From Candidatus Ozemibacter sp. (GTDB lineage: Bacteria; Muiribacteriota; Ozemobacteria; Ozemobacterales; Ozemobacteraceae): a stretch of DNA of 35,834 nucleotides. The notes under the pieces were generated by a model. That model saw only the letters and a list, made by a program, of their open reading frames with translations, made no database searches and was not told where the DNA came from. Position numbers and translations under genes: made by a program. Of the stretch, positions 16,901-23,932 are shown in pieces. Where the stretch lies: assembly GCA_030446435.1 (NCBI GenBank), contig JASURT010000009.1, forward strand, positions 1 through 35,834. Reading direction: 5' to 3'. Numbering within the stretch: the first letter of the stretch is position 1; every line of letters starts with the position of its first letter.

Positions 16901-17018
16901 ATGGCGTGAGAAATTGCCTTCCGGAACTGACCTTCATCTGTGTTTTACTCAGCTCGGTATTATTTCTGTTTATCTGATTAACAAACGAGTTGATAATGTA
17001 TTGATTTGTTACTCGCAT
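13980..17018 (-). CDS. flgL: Hook-filament junction protein FlgL with six internal repeats (1012 aa)
   Basis: Junction protein between hook (via FlgK) and filament. The N-terminus MRVTNQYIINSFVNQINRNN and the motif SGRQFLTPSENPTSNALSM are typical of FlgL, as is the C-terminal helix MAEAIVRMTELETAYQAALQ. FlgL is normally about 300-400 residues; here the middle holds six divergent copies, starting near residues 232, 321, 443, 564, 689 and 807. Each has an LN-GG-G pattern, then a beta strand with D/N-G, then (V/I)DL(S/T)-A-T-(V/I)-DV--IN, like the flagellin hook-IN type repeats. This could form a thick, decorated junction collar. The SD GGAGG lies 10 bases before the ATG; the gene is 53 bases after flgK and ahead of fliW in one operon. 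The frame is unbroken. Confidence 0.95.
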   Translation of the reverse strand: MRVTNQYIINSFVNQINRNNTELSKTQMKVSSGRQFLTPSENPTSNALSMLYKTEIVENKQYSNNIDNASQWYNNIDTSLTTIETAIQRVRELAVEGANDTLVQEDRDAIAEEINELLLHLVDVGNTNVAGQYIFAGHDVDRKPFNTILGLDSNANTGMVSYSLGEVREDVNLNNPMDISYNGDNKRIGVEIDRGTIVEKSVTGHEIFFGSSVITPTPGFEYTYPPLEKSLPLEMLNLGKGVQGGNIIISDQNGVPHKIDLSSAHTLDDVIGMINDTNSFEAGIEVVPSDTASALGLYRNAGKTSTLIGLSDPKMLSEFTNLTDLNGGLGVPDGYLNVNTRDGRNHRVDLSGAVTVGDVVARLNAIDGGASINATFDMIHKRIDITDITGGDGDLSIDSTRTQLYIKDLDPHVADDLGLLNNVGPANQIYSTFDSDMESEATPLSFLNGGKGVEDGFINITGHNGTTTRVDLTAVNTPQDVIDAINLQTGGNQTASFDLSSKRIVITDNTVGPEDFRIEEVFDGGPISIKETTTVTKNLGLLKSSQGNTIVGDTLVPMGLTTADPLSSLAQPPEIGFMVIRGADDVPVQVDLTGASTIGDVVDAINNTGKFVATWDTAANRFVVSDPNAVEGNYGITVEESTNTGRDLGLILNTSNHTPNTLTGSAITVKALPTLTGSLDMNPAVTKDTELKALNSSRTFNSGVNLGYIRITDKAGHFKAIDLRGCETVGDVLDKINDPANGIYVEARINQDQNGIELIDKNHGATGKMEVIDIDSTSAFDLGILGRTVDHNLIGKDIDPGMTATTPIEALRVNDGGVTMGKLYVQSGEFSGEIDLTGVKTVGEMIDRFSNTDANFNIQAWISDDGKRINLTNTKGEPYIKVRDLAEGNPNVASSLGLGNSPSVFTTLMDLRDNLLRNDSKAISEESLKMIDADLNRILKLHAEVGTKANRVTATKEKQENITLNLKEMLSSVEDIDMAEAIVRMTELETAYQAALQTGARVMQTTLMEFLR

Positions 17019-17071
17019 TCAGGTTGCCTCCTGATATATCTGTTATGCGCCTGTTCTATTTATTGGATTTG

Positions 17072-19072
17072 TCAGATCATTCCATTGATGATTTTGTCGA
17101 GCATTTCATCAACGGTGGTGATTACTTTTGCTGCTGCGTTGTAAGCGTGCTGAAACTTGATAAGGTTTGCCAGTTCTTCATCGAGCGAAACCCCCGATAG
17201 TTCAGCACGTTTGGCATCGAGCTGAGTCATAAGGCTTTCGCTGTAATCAGCCTCTCTGCCATATCTTTCGCTGGTGGTCGCAACTTTGGTGATCATTTCG
17301 TTGTAAAAATCGTTAAAATTTGACTGGCCTTCATTGAAAAAGCTTTCAAACTTAAGCTGAGCAATACGTATCGCTACCGAACCATCGCCATCACCGTTAT
17401 AGGTTCTAAGACGATCGGTCGGGTGCTCGATAGTGCCACCGGCAGCCGCGATTTTTTCGATGTTTGTCTTAATCTCATCACTTACAGACATGCTTTGAAT
17501 GTAGTCTTTAAAAGCATTGTCAGGGTCTGCAGAAGTAAACGGACTGAAATAATTCCGACCGGTAACTTCATCGAGACCATAACCAACCCGGTGAATCTGG
17601 TTGGTTTCGGTAGCAAGTGTGTAAGCAAGCTTGTTCAGATCATGCAATATGGTATCGATTGTGCCGTCACGAACTTCGAGAAGGCCTTTCAAAGTGCCGC
17701 TGGTTACGATCGGTCGCAAATCAAGATTGGCGACCCCGGCTTTTTTAAGGTAAAGCGAAACACCATCGAGGGCATCGGTAACCACATTCTTCGAAGAATA
17801 ATATTCCTGGCCGCCAAAATTGAATCTTGCGTCCTGAGCGACCTTATTGGTTTGCAGATTAAGCACTGTAATGATGTTACTGGTGCCGTCTGCCGAGGTA
17901 ATTTCATATTCTTTACCGGTATGAGTCGATTCGAGTTCAAGCTGACCGGATTCGTTAATAAAAGCATGAATATTGAGATTGGCTTCGTCGATCATTTTTG
18001 CCAATCCCTGCATATCGGTATTTTCGGCATCGACAAAGAACTCACGTCCATTTATTTCAAAACTGCCGCTGGTAATACCAAAATCAGACAAAGGCCCGTT
18101 CAAAGGGTGAAAAGTCAGGTATGAATATTGCTCATGCGCCTGAGCCAGCTGCGAAACCGTCAGTGTAATGTTTCTGTTTTCGCCGGTATATTGAAGCGAA
18201 GCAGATGCAACTTCAGGGTTGTCTGATAATTCAGGGTAATTTGGTGACGAAGTTACACTGCTTGCACTTTCGCCATTTTTAACGGTAACAAAAAGCTCTT
18301 TAGCCACATTATCCTGCACCAGAGTATGAGCACCAACATTTACGGTCAAGACACCGGCTTCGTTATAAAATGAATCTACGTTTACAAGGCGCGCCAGATC
18401 TTCAAGTGCAAGTTGTCGCTGGTCGCGCAGATCATTGGCCACATTCACGTTTGTTTCAGAACGGCCGATCTGCTCATTCAAACTCGCAATCAGATTGGCA
18501 AGATTGTTAATCTCTGTTACCGTATCCTGAACCTGGTTTTCGATGCTTCCCTGAGCGCAGTAGCCCGGCGTGCCTTTCAGGTATCTCATCTGATAATCGA
18601 TTTCCTTGAAACTTTCGATAAGAGTTTCGGTTTCTTCGACCAGATTTCGTCTTAACGCGGTATTAGAAGCGTCTGTAGAAAGAGTTTCCCATGCTGACCA
18701 GTATTTATCGAGCTGATCTCGCAATGTCGCGGTACCGGGCTCATTGATAATTGCTTCGATCTGCTTGAGCAGGTCATCTGCGGTGGTATTCAAATTCAAA
18801 GTCGAAGTTTCCTTGGTAATCTTCGCATCGATGAATTCGTCGCGAAACTGTTCAATCTTGACAACTGAAGAACCTGTTCCAATCTGTTGAGCAGATACCG
18901 GGGCATTGAGGCTGGTAATCATATATGGCCGGGCAGCCTGAATAACAGCTCTCTGTCTTGAATAGCCTTCTGTATTGGCGTTGGCAATATTATGCGATGT
19001 AACATCCATCGCTTTTCTCTGGGTGAAGATACCAGATTTGCCGATCTGCAGCCCGAAAAAAGAACCAGTCAT
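17072..19072 (-). CDS. flgK: Hook-associated protein FlgK
   Basis: First junction protein at the distal hook end, exported by the flagellar apparatus. At 666 residues it is somewhat longer than the usual 450-600. The N-terminal signature GIFTQRKAMDVTSHNIANAN followed by TEGYSRQRAV is the rod/hook/HAP motif. The C-terminal D0 helix reads LDEELANLIKFQHAYNAAAK and ends VDEMLDKIINGMI. The SD GGAGG precedes the ATG at 19072. A well-formed sigma-28 promoter is 74 bases upstream and a terminator of the flgM-flgN unit lies before that, so flgK starts the flgK-flgL-fliW-csrA transcript, which may continue into flagellin 4 since no terminator follows csrA. Confidence 0.96.
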   Translation of the reverse strand: MTGSFFGLQIGKSGIFTQRKAMDVTSHNIANANTEGYSRQRAVIQAARPYMITSLNAPVSAQQIGTGSSVVKIEQFRDEFIDAKITKETSTLNLNTTADDLLKQIEAIINEPGTATLRDQLDKYWSAWETLSTDASNTALRRNLVEETETLIESFKEIDYQMRYLKGTPGYCAQGSIENQVQDTVTEINNLANLIASLNEQIGRSETNVNVANDLRDQRQLALEDLARLVNVDSFYNEAGVLTVNVGAHTLVQDNVAKELFVTVKNGESASSVTSSPNYPELSDNPEVASASLQYTGENRNITLTVSQLAQAHEQYSYLTFHPLNGPLSDFGITSGSFEINGREFFVDAENTDMQGLAKMIDEANLNIHAFINESGQLELESTHTGKEYEITSADGTSNIITVLNLQTNKVAQDARFNFGGQEYYSSKNVVTDALDGVSLYLKKAGVANLDLRPIVTSGTLKGLLEVRDGTIDTILHDLNKLAYTLATETNQIHRVGYGLDEVTGRNYFSPFTSADPDNAFKDYIQSMSVSDEIKTNIEKIAAAGGTIEHPTDRLRTYNGDGDGSVAIRIAQLKFESFFNEGQSNFNDFYNEMITKVATTSERYGREADYSESLMTQLDAKRAELSGVSLDEELANLIKFQHAYNAAAKVITTVDEMLDKIINGMI

Positions 19073-19145
19073 CGCCGGCCTCCTTATTAGTTGATGGCGC
19101 GTTTTATTTTTTTGCCATCTGGAAAATATTTTTTCCCTACTATCT

Positions 19146-19173
19146 TTATCGGCGATTAAAACAACTTAATTTA
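19146..19173 (-). promoter_or_regulatory. Sigma-28-type promoter of flgK operon
   Basis: Minus strand TAAA (19170-19173), 16 bases, GCCGATAA (19146-19153), a perfect -10. This is the best example of the motif in the window, in the intergenic region before a late-flagellar gene. Confidence 0.82.
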
Positions 19174-19182
19174 GCTAAAATA

Positions 19183-19233
19183 AAAAAAACATTTCACAAG
19201 CCTTGTATCTGAGCATGTCAGACAAGGCTTGTG
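19183..19233 (-). terminator. Terminator of flgM-flgN
   Basis: Perfect 12-bp inverted repeat CACAAGCCTTGT / ACAAGGCTTGTG (19195-19206 and 19222-19233) with a 15-base loop. On the minus strand it is followed by AAATG and a T7-8 run. It separates flgN from the flgK promoter. Confidence 0.78.
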
Positions 19234-19255
19234 AAAAGTCTTTTTACCTTTTAAA

Positions 19256-19738
19256 TCAGGCTTTTCTGTCGATCAACGATGGCCCTTTTTTTGTACTCTG
19301 CACACCGCCGGCACCGTAAGTTACATCTTTCGGAGCCCGAGTAATGAGCTTGATGGAATACTGGGTCAATTCAAGAGCCTGCTCGAGCAGACGTTGATTT
19401 TCATCGTTGATCTTTTTGATCGAAGCAACAACATCACGCAACTGCGAACCCACCATCCAGAGATCTGACTTACCATCTGACTCTGCCACGACTTCAACTG
19501 CCGCATCGAGATTGGCGTCTTCGCGACCGGTGATCTGCTTAACGCATTGTTGCCGTTCCGGTTCAAGATCAATCAATCTTTGCACCAGAACTTCTTCCTG
19601 GCTGACGATTCCCTGAAATTCGGTCGAAAATTTTTCCAGCAACAGCTTCTTCTTTTCATTGGCAAGACGATGCAGCTTCTGGTAAATATCCAATTCTTCA
19701 GAAAGAATCGCTTTAAGTTGATCAACTACTTCTTTCAA
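19256..19738 (-). CDS. flgN: FlgN-family chaperone for hook-associated proteins
   Basis: FlgN-type proteins are cytoplasmic export chaperones for FlgK and FlgL. The protein is 160 residues, almost entirely helical and heptad-rich: LKEVVDQLKAILSEELDIYQ, then LANEKKKLLLEK, then QEEVLVQRLIDLEPERQQC. This matches the family's size and profile, although the family is poorly conserved. The gene lies between flgM and flgK, the position of flgN (yvyG) in B. subtilis. The apparent start is TTG at 19738, 8 bases after the flgM stop; the SD GGGAGG lies inside the end of flgM, giving a slightly long spacing of about 12 bases and suggesting coupling. Assignment rests mainly on context plus helical pattern. 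Confidence 0.8.
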   Translation of the reverse strand: MKEVVDQLKAILSEELDIYQKLHRLANEKKKLLLEKFSTEFQGIVSQEEVLVQRLIDLEPERQQCVKQITGREDANLDAAVEVVAESDGKSDLWMVGSQLRDVVASIKKINDENQRLLEQALELTQYSIKLITRAPKDVTYGAGGVQSTKKGPSLIDRKA

Positions 19739-19746
19739 TTGAGGGG

Positions 19747-20127
19747 TCAGCCCTCCCAGGAATCTCTGATAGCTCTGTGGTTCCAGAGTTTTTCAGCCAC
19801 TGCTTCGGCAGGCACGTTATATTGACCTGCGTCAAACAGTTTCTTGATTCGATCAACCTTTTCGGCTCGTACGTCTGGTTCGCCGGCAACAACTTCAGCA
19901 GCGAACTTGACAGTCTCAACCGGGTCTGCCTGAGCCACAGGTGCGCCGGTTAATATGGGATTATTTGGATTAATCCCGCTGGGTGGGTGGAAAGCTTTGG
20001 TCTTGTTTTCGGTCTTTTCAGCTGAATCCTGCATCATTTTGCGGAATTCGCCGTCAACCTTGTCGCCCTTGGCCTTCTTAACCTGGTCCTGATAGATACT
20101 TGTTACATTAATATTGGAAACCTTCAT
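19747..20127 (-). CDS. flgM: Anti-sigma-28 factor FlgM
   Basis: FlgM holds sigma-28 inactive until the hook is finished and FlgM is exported. The 126-residue product is slightly longer than usual (about 90-100). The C-terminal third carries the FlgM pattern VRAEKVDRIKKLFDAGQYNV followed by PAEAVAEKLW (about residues 83-115), while the N-terminal half is polar and low in order, as expected. A sigma-28-type promoter stands 75 bases upstream, consistent with autogenous control. The SD AGGAGG is 4-5 bases before the ATG. It is followed by flgN and preceded by comF, as in B. subtilis. No sigma-28 gene is in the window. Confidence 0.9.
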   Translation of the reverse strand: MKVSNINVTSIYQDQVKKAKGDKVDGEFRKMMQDSAEKTENKTKAFHPPSGINPNNPILTGAPVAQADPVETVKFAAEVVAGEPDVRAEKVDRIKKLFDAGQYNVPAEAVAEKLWNHRAIRDSWEG

Positions 20128-20149
20128 GGTTCCTCCTGACTCCCTTGAA

Positions 20150-20188
20150 CGTCTCCCCCTGTGTTTTTAGTTTAGAAAGCGGGGGACG
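20150..20188 (-). other. Hairpin in flgM leader
   Basis: CGTCTCCCCC (20150-20159) faces GGGGGACG (20181-20188): a 5-bp G/C core that can be extended past a bulge. It lies between the promoter and the SD, 22 bases from the start codon. It could affect translation or mRNA stability; no known riboswitch is recognised. Confidence 0.45.
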
Positions 20189-20201
20189 CCTCCAAAACTG
20201 A

Positions 20202-20229
20202 ATATCGGACGAACAAGCGGGTTCATTTA
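20202..20229 (-). promoter_or_regulatory. Sigma-28-type promoter of flgM-flgN
   Basis: Minus strand TAAA (20226-20229), 16 bases, TCCGATAT (20202-20209), 7 of 8 to the B. subtilis SigD form GCCGATAT, with the same spacing as at flgK. Confidence 0.68.
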
Positions 20230-20271
20230 GCTAAATTAGCAATAATATTTTAAAACTCTTTTGCGTCATTG

Positions 20272-20976
20272 TCAATCACGCATCTGACGCGGACTTAAAA
20301 AAGCTGCTGATTTTCTAAAAGAATGCGTAACCACCAGTGCCGAAATTCTTGCGGGTTTAAGCAATGCCAGTTGTTCGCTGCATTTCTTTATGGTGGTGCC
20401 TGTTGTTGCTACGTCATCAACGATTACGATATCTTTTCCCTTGAATGATGAAGCAACCAGACCTTTTTCAAGGGCAAAAGCGTTGTCGAGATTGGTAAAT
20501 CGCTCTTCTTCGTCGCATTCAGCCTGTGGTCGGGTTGAAACAATTCTTGTCAAAGCCGGTGAAAACAAATTTGCTGACAATTCTGCAAAAGTTTCAGCAA
20601 TAACTTCTGCCTGATTGAAGCCGCGCTTGCCTCGCCGCAACCTGTGCATCGGCACGGGAACGAAAATTTTTTGCCGGTTAACCATTGGGCGCAACAGGCT
20701 TTTTTGCCCGATAGCATGGTGCAAATGATCGAGCAGCTTTCGCGAGGGTCTGTACTTGATCATTCTAATTACGTCAGAAACAAACGAATCATAACTGCTT
20801 AAAGTGAAAACGGGAAATTCGCAGATTGTATCTTCAACTAATTTCGGTTCGTGCAAAGCCTGCAAAAGTCTCTTCTGACAGACTAAACAAAGCACCTGGT
20901 TAAAGTTGGTGAGCTTTGAACAAGCATGACAGCGAAACGGAAAAAAGGCCTCGAAAAAATCTTTCAGTACTCTCAT
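20272..20976 (-). CDS. comF: ComF-family phosphoribosyltransferase-like protein
   Basis: ComFC/GntX-type protein of 234 residues, the usual size. The N-terminal zinc finger is formed by Cys16, Cys19, Cys30 and Cys33 (CHAC and CLVC). The C-terminal half is a type I phosphoribosyltransferase fold with the PRPP-binding motif IVIVDDVATTGTT (about residues 183-195). The family is required for DNA uptake in several naturally competent bacteria; its biochemical role is not settled. Here it lies upstream of flgM, repeating the comF-flgM linkage of Firmicutes. The SD GAGGA is 8-9 bases before the ATG. The -10-like TAAAAT about 30 bases upstream is a weak promoter candidate. Confidence 0.9.
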   Translation of the reverse strand: MRVLKDFFEAFFPFRCHACSKLTNFNQVLCLVCQKRLLQALHEPKLVEDTICEFPVFTLSSYDSFVSDVIRMIKYRPSRKLLDHLHHAIGQKSLLRPMVNRQKIFVPVPMHRLRRGKRGFNQAEVIAETFAELSANLFSPALTRIVSTRPQAECDEEERFTNLDNAFALEKGLVASSFKGKDIVIVDDVATTGTTIKKCSEQLALLKPARISALVVTHSFRKSAAFLSPRQMRD

Positions 20977-21123
20977 AAACTATCCTCTATATTCCTATTC
21001 TATTTTAACAGAAATCAGAGAATTTTTGAAATCACCAAAATAGCTTTCATCGGCATTTCGACTGGCCGAAAGAACTTAATTCATTGTAACTTAGCCGGTT
21101 AGAATCGCTAACCTACGGAGCAT

Positions 21124-21156
21124 AAAAAAAGCCGCCTCAGAAAAGGCGGCTTTTTT
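21124..21156. terminator. Bidirectional intrinsic terminator after lpxA
   Basis: GCCGCCT-CAGAAA-AGGCGGC (21131-21150) is flanked by A7 on the left and T6 on the right, so it works on either strand. It ends the minus-strand lpx operon about 20 bases after lpxA. Confidence 0.92.
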
Positions 21157-21170
21157 GGGTTTTATTGGTT

Positions 21171-21977
21171 TCAATCGTCGCTGGAAACGCTGCTTTTTCT
21201 GGTGCGCTTGTAGATTCCTCGATTCGATTTTTCAACGAAAGCGCGAAATTTCTGGATAAGAGGATCTGAAGAATCAACCAGGTCATCCCATTTTTCAAGA
21301 ATCTGCGAAACATTCATGTCAGATCTGAAAAAGACTTTAAACAGCTGGCGAATACGGGTAATGGACTCTTTGGAAACATCATTTCTTTTGAGTCCGACTG
21401 CGTTCAAACCAATTACTCTGGCCGGATTTCCATCGATTTTGATGAACGGGGGCACATCTTTTACAATTTTGCTCATGCCACCGACCATAACCATACAACC
21501 GACCTTACAAAACTGGTGAATTCCGGTGAAACCGCCAAGAACGGCCCTGTCGCCCACTTCAACATGACCAGCAAGTGTGGCGCAGTTAGACATGATGATA
21601 TTGCTGCCAACCGTGCAGTTATGAGCAATATGAACATAGGCCATAAAAAGATTGTTGTCGCCGATTACGGTAGAATTGCCTTCACCTTCGGCAAGATGAA
21701 CAGTTACGCATTCACGGAAATGGTTGCCGTCGCCGATTTTAACAAAAGATTTTTCCCCTTTGAATTTTAAATCCTGGGGGGGTTGGCCGATGTTAACCGA
21801 GGGCGAAAGCACATTGTTTTTTCCAAGTGTGGTGAATCCATCAATGGTGCAATTGGGACCGATTACGGTATTTTCGCCAATTTCAACATTAGGACCAATG
21901 ACTGTAAAAGGACCAACTTTTACTGTGGGATGGAGCTTAGCTCCAGGAGCTATGACGGCCATTGGATGTACAGACAT
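21171..21977 (-). CDS. lpxA: UDP-N-acetylglucosamine acyltransferase LpxA
   Basis: First enzyme of lipid A synthesis, moving an acyl chain from acyl-ACP to UDP-GlcNAc in the cytoplasm. The N-terminal two thirds are hexapeptide repeats of a left-handed beta helix (VKVGPFTVIGPNVEIGENTV and on), with the catalytic-His region AYVHIAHNCTVGSN and VGGFTG-like turns (LGGFTGIHQFCKVG). The helical C-terminus ends in a short Ser/Lys-rich tail. I prefer the second ATG (21977, 268 residues): the SD GGGAG is 6 bases before it, whereas it directly abuts the ATG at 21983. It follows lpxC-fabZ by about 20 bases and is last in the operon. Confidence 0.95.
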   Translation of the reverse strand: MSVHPMAVIAPGAKLHPTVKVGPFTVIGPNVEIGENTVIGPNCTIDGFTTLGKNNVLSPSVNIGQPPQDLKFKGEKSFVKIGDGNHFRECVTVHLAEGEGNSTVIGDNNLFMAYVHIAHNCTVGSNIIMSNCATLAGHVEVGDRAVLGGFTGIHQFCKVGCMVMVGGMSKIVKDVPPFIKIDGNPARVIGLNAVGLKRNDVSKESITRIRQLFKVFFRSDMNVSQILEKWDDLVDSSDPLIQKFRAFVEKSNRGIYKRTRKSSVSSDD

Positions 21978-22000
21978 TGACATCTCCCTTCTAAATCAGC

Positions 22001-23293
22001 TTAAACCAGCTGAAACATGAGTTCGCCACCGGTAACAAGCTCTCCGTCGACTCTTGCTTCTGCTTCAACCTTACCAGTATTTCCACGAACTTTCAAAACT
22101 TTTATACTGAATTCCAGGCGGTCTCCTGGCACGACCGGGCGTCTGAATCTTACCTTGTCTATACCGCAAAAGAAAGGAACTTTACCTTTGTTTTGGGGCT
22201 GTGAAAGAAAAAGCACCCCTGCTACCTGAGCCATAGCCTCAACGATAAGCACACCGGGCATTACGGGCTTTTCCGGAAAATGACCGTTGAAAAATTCTTC
22301 ATTGGCGGTAACATTTTTAATACCGATAATTGACTCTCCAGGAACAATAGAAAGAATTCTATCGACCAGCAGAAAAGGATAACGGTGCGGCAAAACCGCT
22401 TTGATGTCTTCAATATACATCATATCAGATTCCTTTCTTTGCTGAATCTGGCAATACTTCTCGAAAAGAGCCCGAGCAAACTTTACATTGAAACCATGAC
22501 CGGTTTTTTCTGCAATAAAATGCCCTTTTACTCTTCTGCCTATCAGCGAAAAATCACCTATAAAATCCAAAATTTTATGCAAGACAAACTCATCTGAATC
22601 CCGAAGTCCGTCTGGATTCTGAATTTTGCCATCATTACCGATAACTATGGCATTTTCAAGACTGCCACCTCGTGCCAGATTATTTTTAGCCAGCATATCA
22701 AATTCGTATTCAAAACCAAAAGTTCTGGCGCGACAGATTCTATTTTTAAAAGAATCAGAATCTATCTCGATATGAATGGCCTGGCGTTCGAGCAAACCGT
22801 TGTTATAATCGAGAGTGAAAGTTATTTCTAGCTTATCTGAAGGCAGATAGGCCATGAATTTATCGCCGGTCTTCATCCAGAAGCTGTGATCAAGCGTAAC
22901 AGGGTCCAGAGAGTCGGCTTGTTCAACCAGACCTGCATTCTGCAAATGCTGAAAATACACGCTTGCACTGCCGTCGCATGCCGGCGGTTCTTCACTTGAA
23001 AGATCAACTCTGAGATTATCGATGCCGCTGCCATATATTGCGGCCAAAACATGCTCTACGGTGTGAACCTGAGCATCACCCTGTTTTAAAACGGTGCCAC
23101 GATTTGTTGAAACCACATTATCGATGCTGGCTTTTATCTCGGGGTTTCCTGGAAGATCGGTTCTACGAAAGAAAATGCCTGTATTTTCATCTGAAGGATG
23201 AAATTCAAGAACCACAGGCTTACCTGTATGCAGGCCAATTCCTTCGATTTTAGTCGATCTGGCAGTGGTAAATTGTTTTGTTTCCGCTATCAT
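22001..23293 (-). CDS. lpxC/fabZ: LpxC-FabZ fusion: UDP-3-O-acyl-GlcNAc deacetylase / 3-hydroxyacyl-ACP dehydratase
   Basis: Bifunctional enzyme joining the committed step of lipid A synthesis to fatty acid elongation. Residues 1-280 are LpxC: GIGLHTGKPVVL, the metal-binding VEHVLAAIYGSGIDN, EEPPACDGSA, and EFVLHKILDFIGDFSLIG with the catalytic GHFIAEKTGHG. From about residue 290, FabZ begins: IKAVLPHRYPFLLVDRI, NGHFPEKPVMPGVLIVEAMA with the active-site His and Glu. Total length, 430, equals the sum of the two families. Such fusions are known in Bacteroidetes and a few other phyla. No SD is visible before the ATG at 23293, which lies 6 bases after the upstream stop, so translation may be coupled. 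All visible key residues are intact. Confidence 0.95.
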   Translation of the reverse strand: MIAETKQFTTARSTKIEGIGLHTGKPVVLEFHPSDENTGIFFRRTDLPGNPEIKASIDNVVSTNRGTVLKQGDAQVHTVEHVLAAIYGSGIDNLRVDLSSEEPPACDGSASVYFQHLQNAGLVEQADSLDPVTLDHSFWMKTGDKFMAYLPSDKLEITFTLDYNNGLLERQAIHIEIDSDSFKNRICRARTFGFEYEFDMLAKNNLARGGSLENAIVIGNDGKIQNPDGLRDSDEFVLHKILDFIGDFSLIGRRVKGHFIAEKTGHGFNVKFARALFEKYCQIQQRKESDMMYIEDIKAVLPHRYPFLLVDRILSIVPGESIIGIKNVTANEEFFNGHFPEKPVMPGVLIVEAMAQVAGVLFLSQPQNKGKVPFFCGIDKVRFRRPVVPGDRLEFSIKVLKVRGNTGKVEAEARVDGELVTGGELMFQLV

Positions 23294-23299
23294 CGATAA

Positions 23300-23932
23300 T
23301 CAAAATGATCTAATGTAATTGAGATTGTAAAGTTCTTCTTTGCGGTCTCTTTGTGCAATTTCGATACTAAGACCCGGATAAGGACTGAGCTTTATACCGA
23401 AAGTGTCAATTTCATCATTGCGTTCAGCACCAACTGTTACCAGAGGGAAAACCATTTTTTCGAAGCCGAAAAAAGTCTTTTTGTCGGTAGTTATGGGGTC
23501 TTTGTAAAAACCGGCATGAAGATGAACGCCAAAAGCTTCGATTGATTTCGAAGCAGCAAAATAGAAGATTTTCGAACCAAGCTGGGTGTTAACGTCAGAA
23601 ACGCCCCAGACTATGCTTGGAATAATCAGATCTTCTTCGATAAGCTTCAGCTTGAAGTTCATTACGCTTTTTCCGCTTTCGGCGTCGTTCATGTGGCGCA
23701 GCATTGAAACTTCAAGAAAATTGTTCATCAGCGACTGCGAGATTAGAACTGCAGAGTGGCCGCTGTCATTGATGTAGCTCATTGTGGACCGGGTAAAACC
23801 GGTAGGCATTGCAAAAATAGAGGTGCCCATATAATGAAATCTTCTTGGATTCTGGGCCCAGAGGTTTGTGGTCAAAAGCGTGACAAACAAAATTGCCAGC
23901 AAAACTATGCGTTTACCTGAAAAAGTCATCAT
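23300..23932 (-). CDS. Exported protein of unknown function, possible outer-membrane beta-barrel (210 aa)
   Basis: Signal peptide at residues 1-26 (KRIVLLAILFVTLLTTNLWAQ). The mature part alternates hydrophobic and polar residues (FLEVSMLRHM, KSVMNFKLKLIEE, IPSIVWGVSDVNTQLGSKIF, YFAASKSI, VHLHAGFYKD), which reads as paired beta strands. The block with a 'PSIVWGVSD...YFAASK...LHAGF' layout recalls YjbH/YmcA-like barrel proteins, but the resemblance is by eye only. The gene overlaps lpxD by 4 bases (ATGA-type) and precedes lpxC-fabZ by 6, so it is a fixed member of the lpx operon. A role in envelope or LPS export is inferred from context. Confidence 0.8.
   Translation of the reverse strand: MMTFSGKRIVLLAILFVTLLTTNLWAQNPRRFHYMGTSIFAMPTGFTRSTMSYINDSGHSAVLISQSLMNNFLEVSMLRHMNDAESGKSVMNFKLKLIEEDLIIPSIVWGVSDVNTQLGSKIFYFAASKSIEAFGVHLHAGFYKDPITTDKKTFFGFEKMVFPLVTVGAERNDEIDTFGIKLSPYPGLSIEIAQRDRKEELYNLNYIRSF

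Noticed and set aside
17423-18124. 233-codon frame on the plus strand inside flgK
   Set aside because: Antisense shadow of flgK without start signals or homology.
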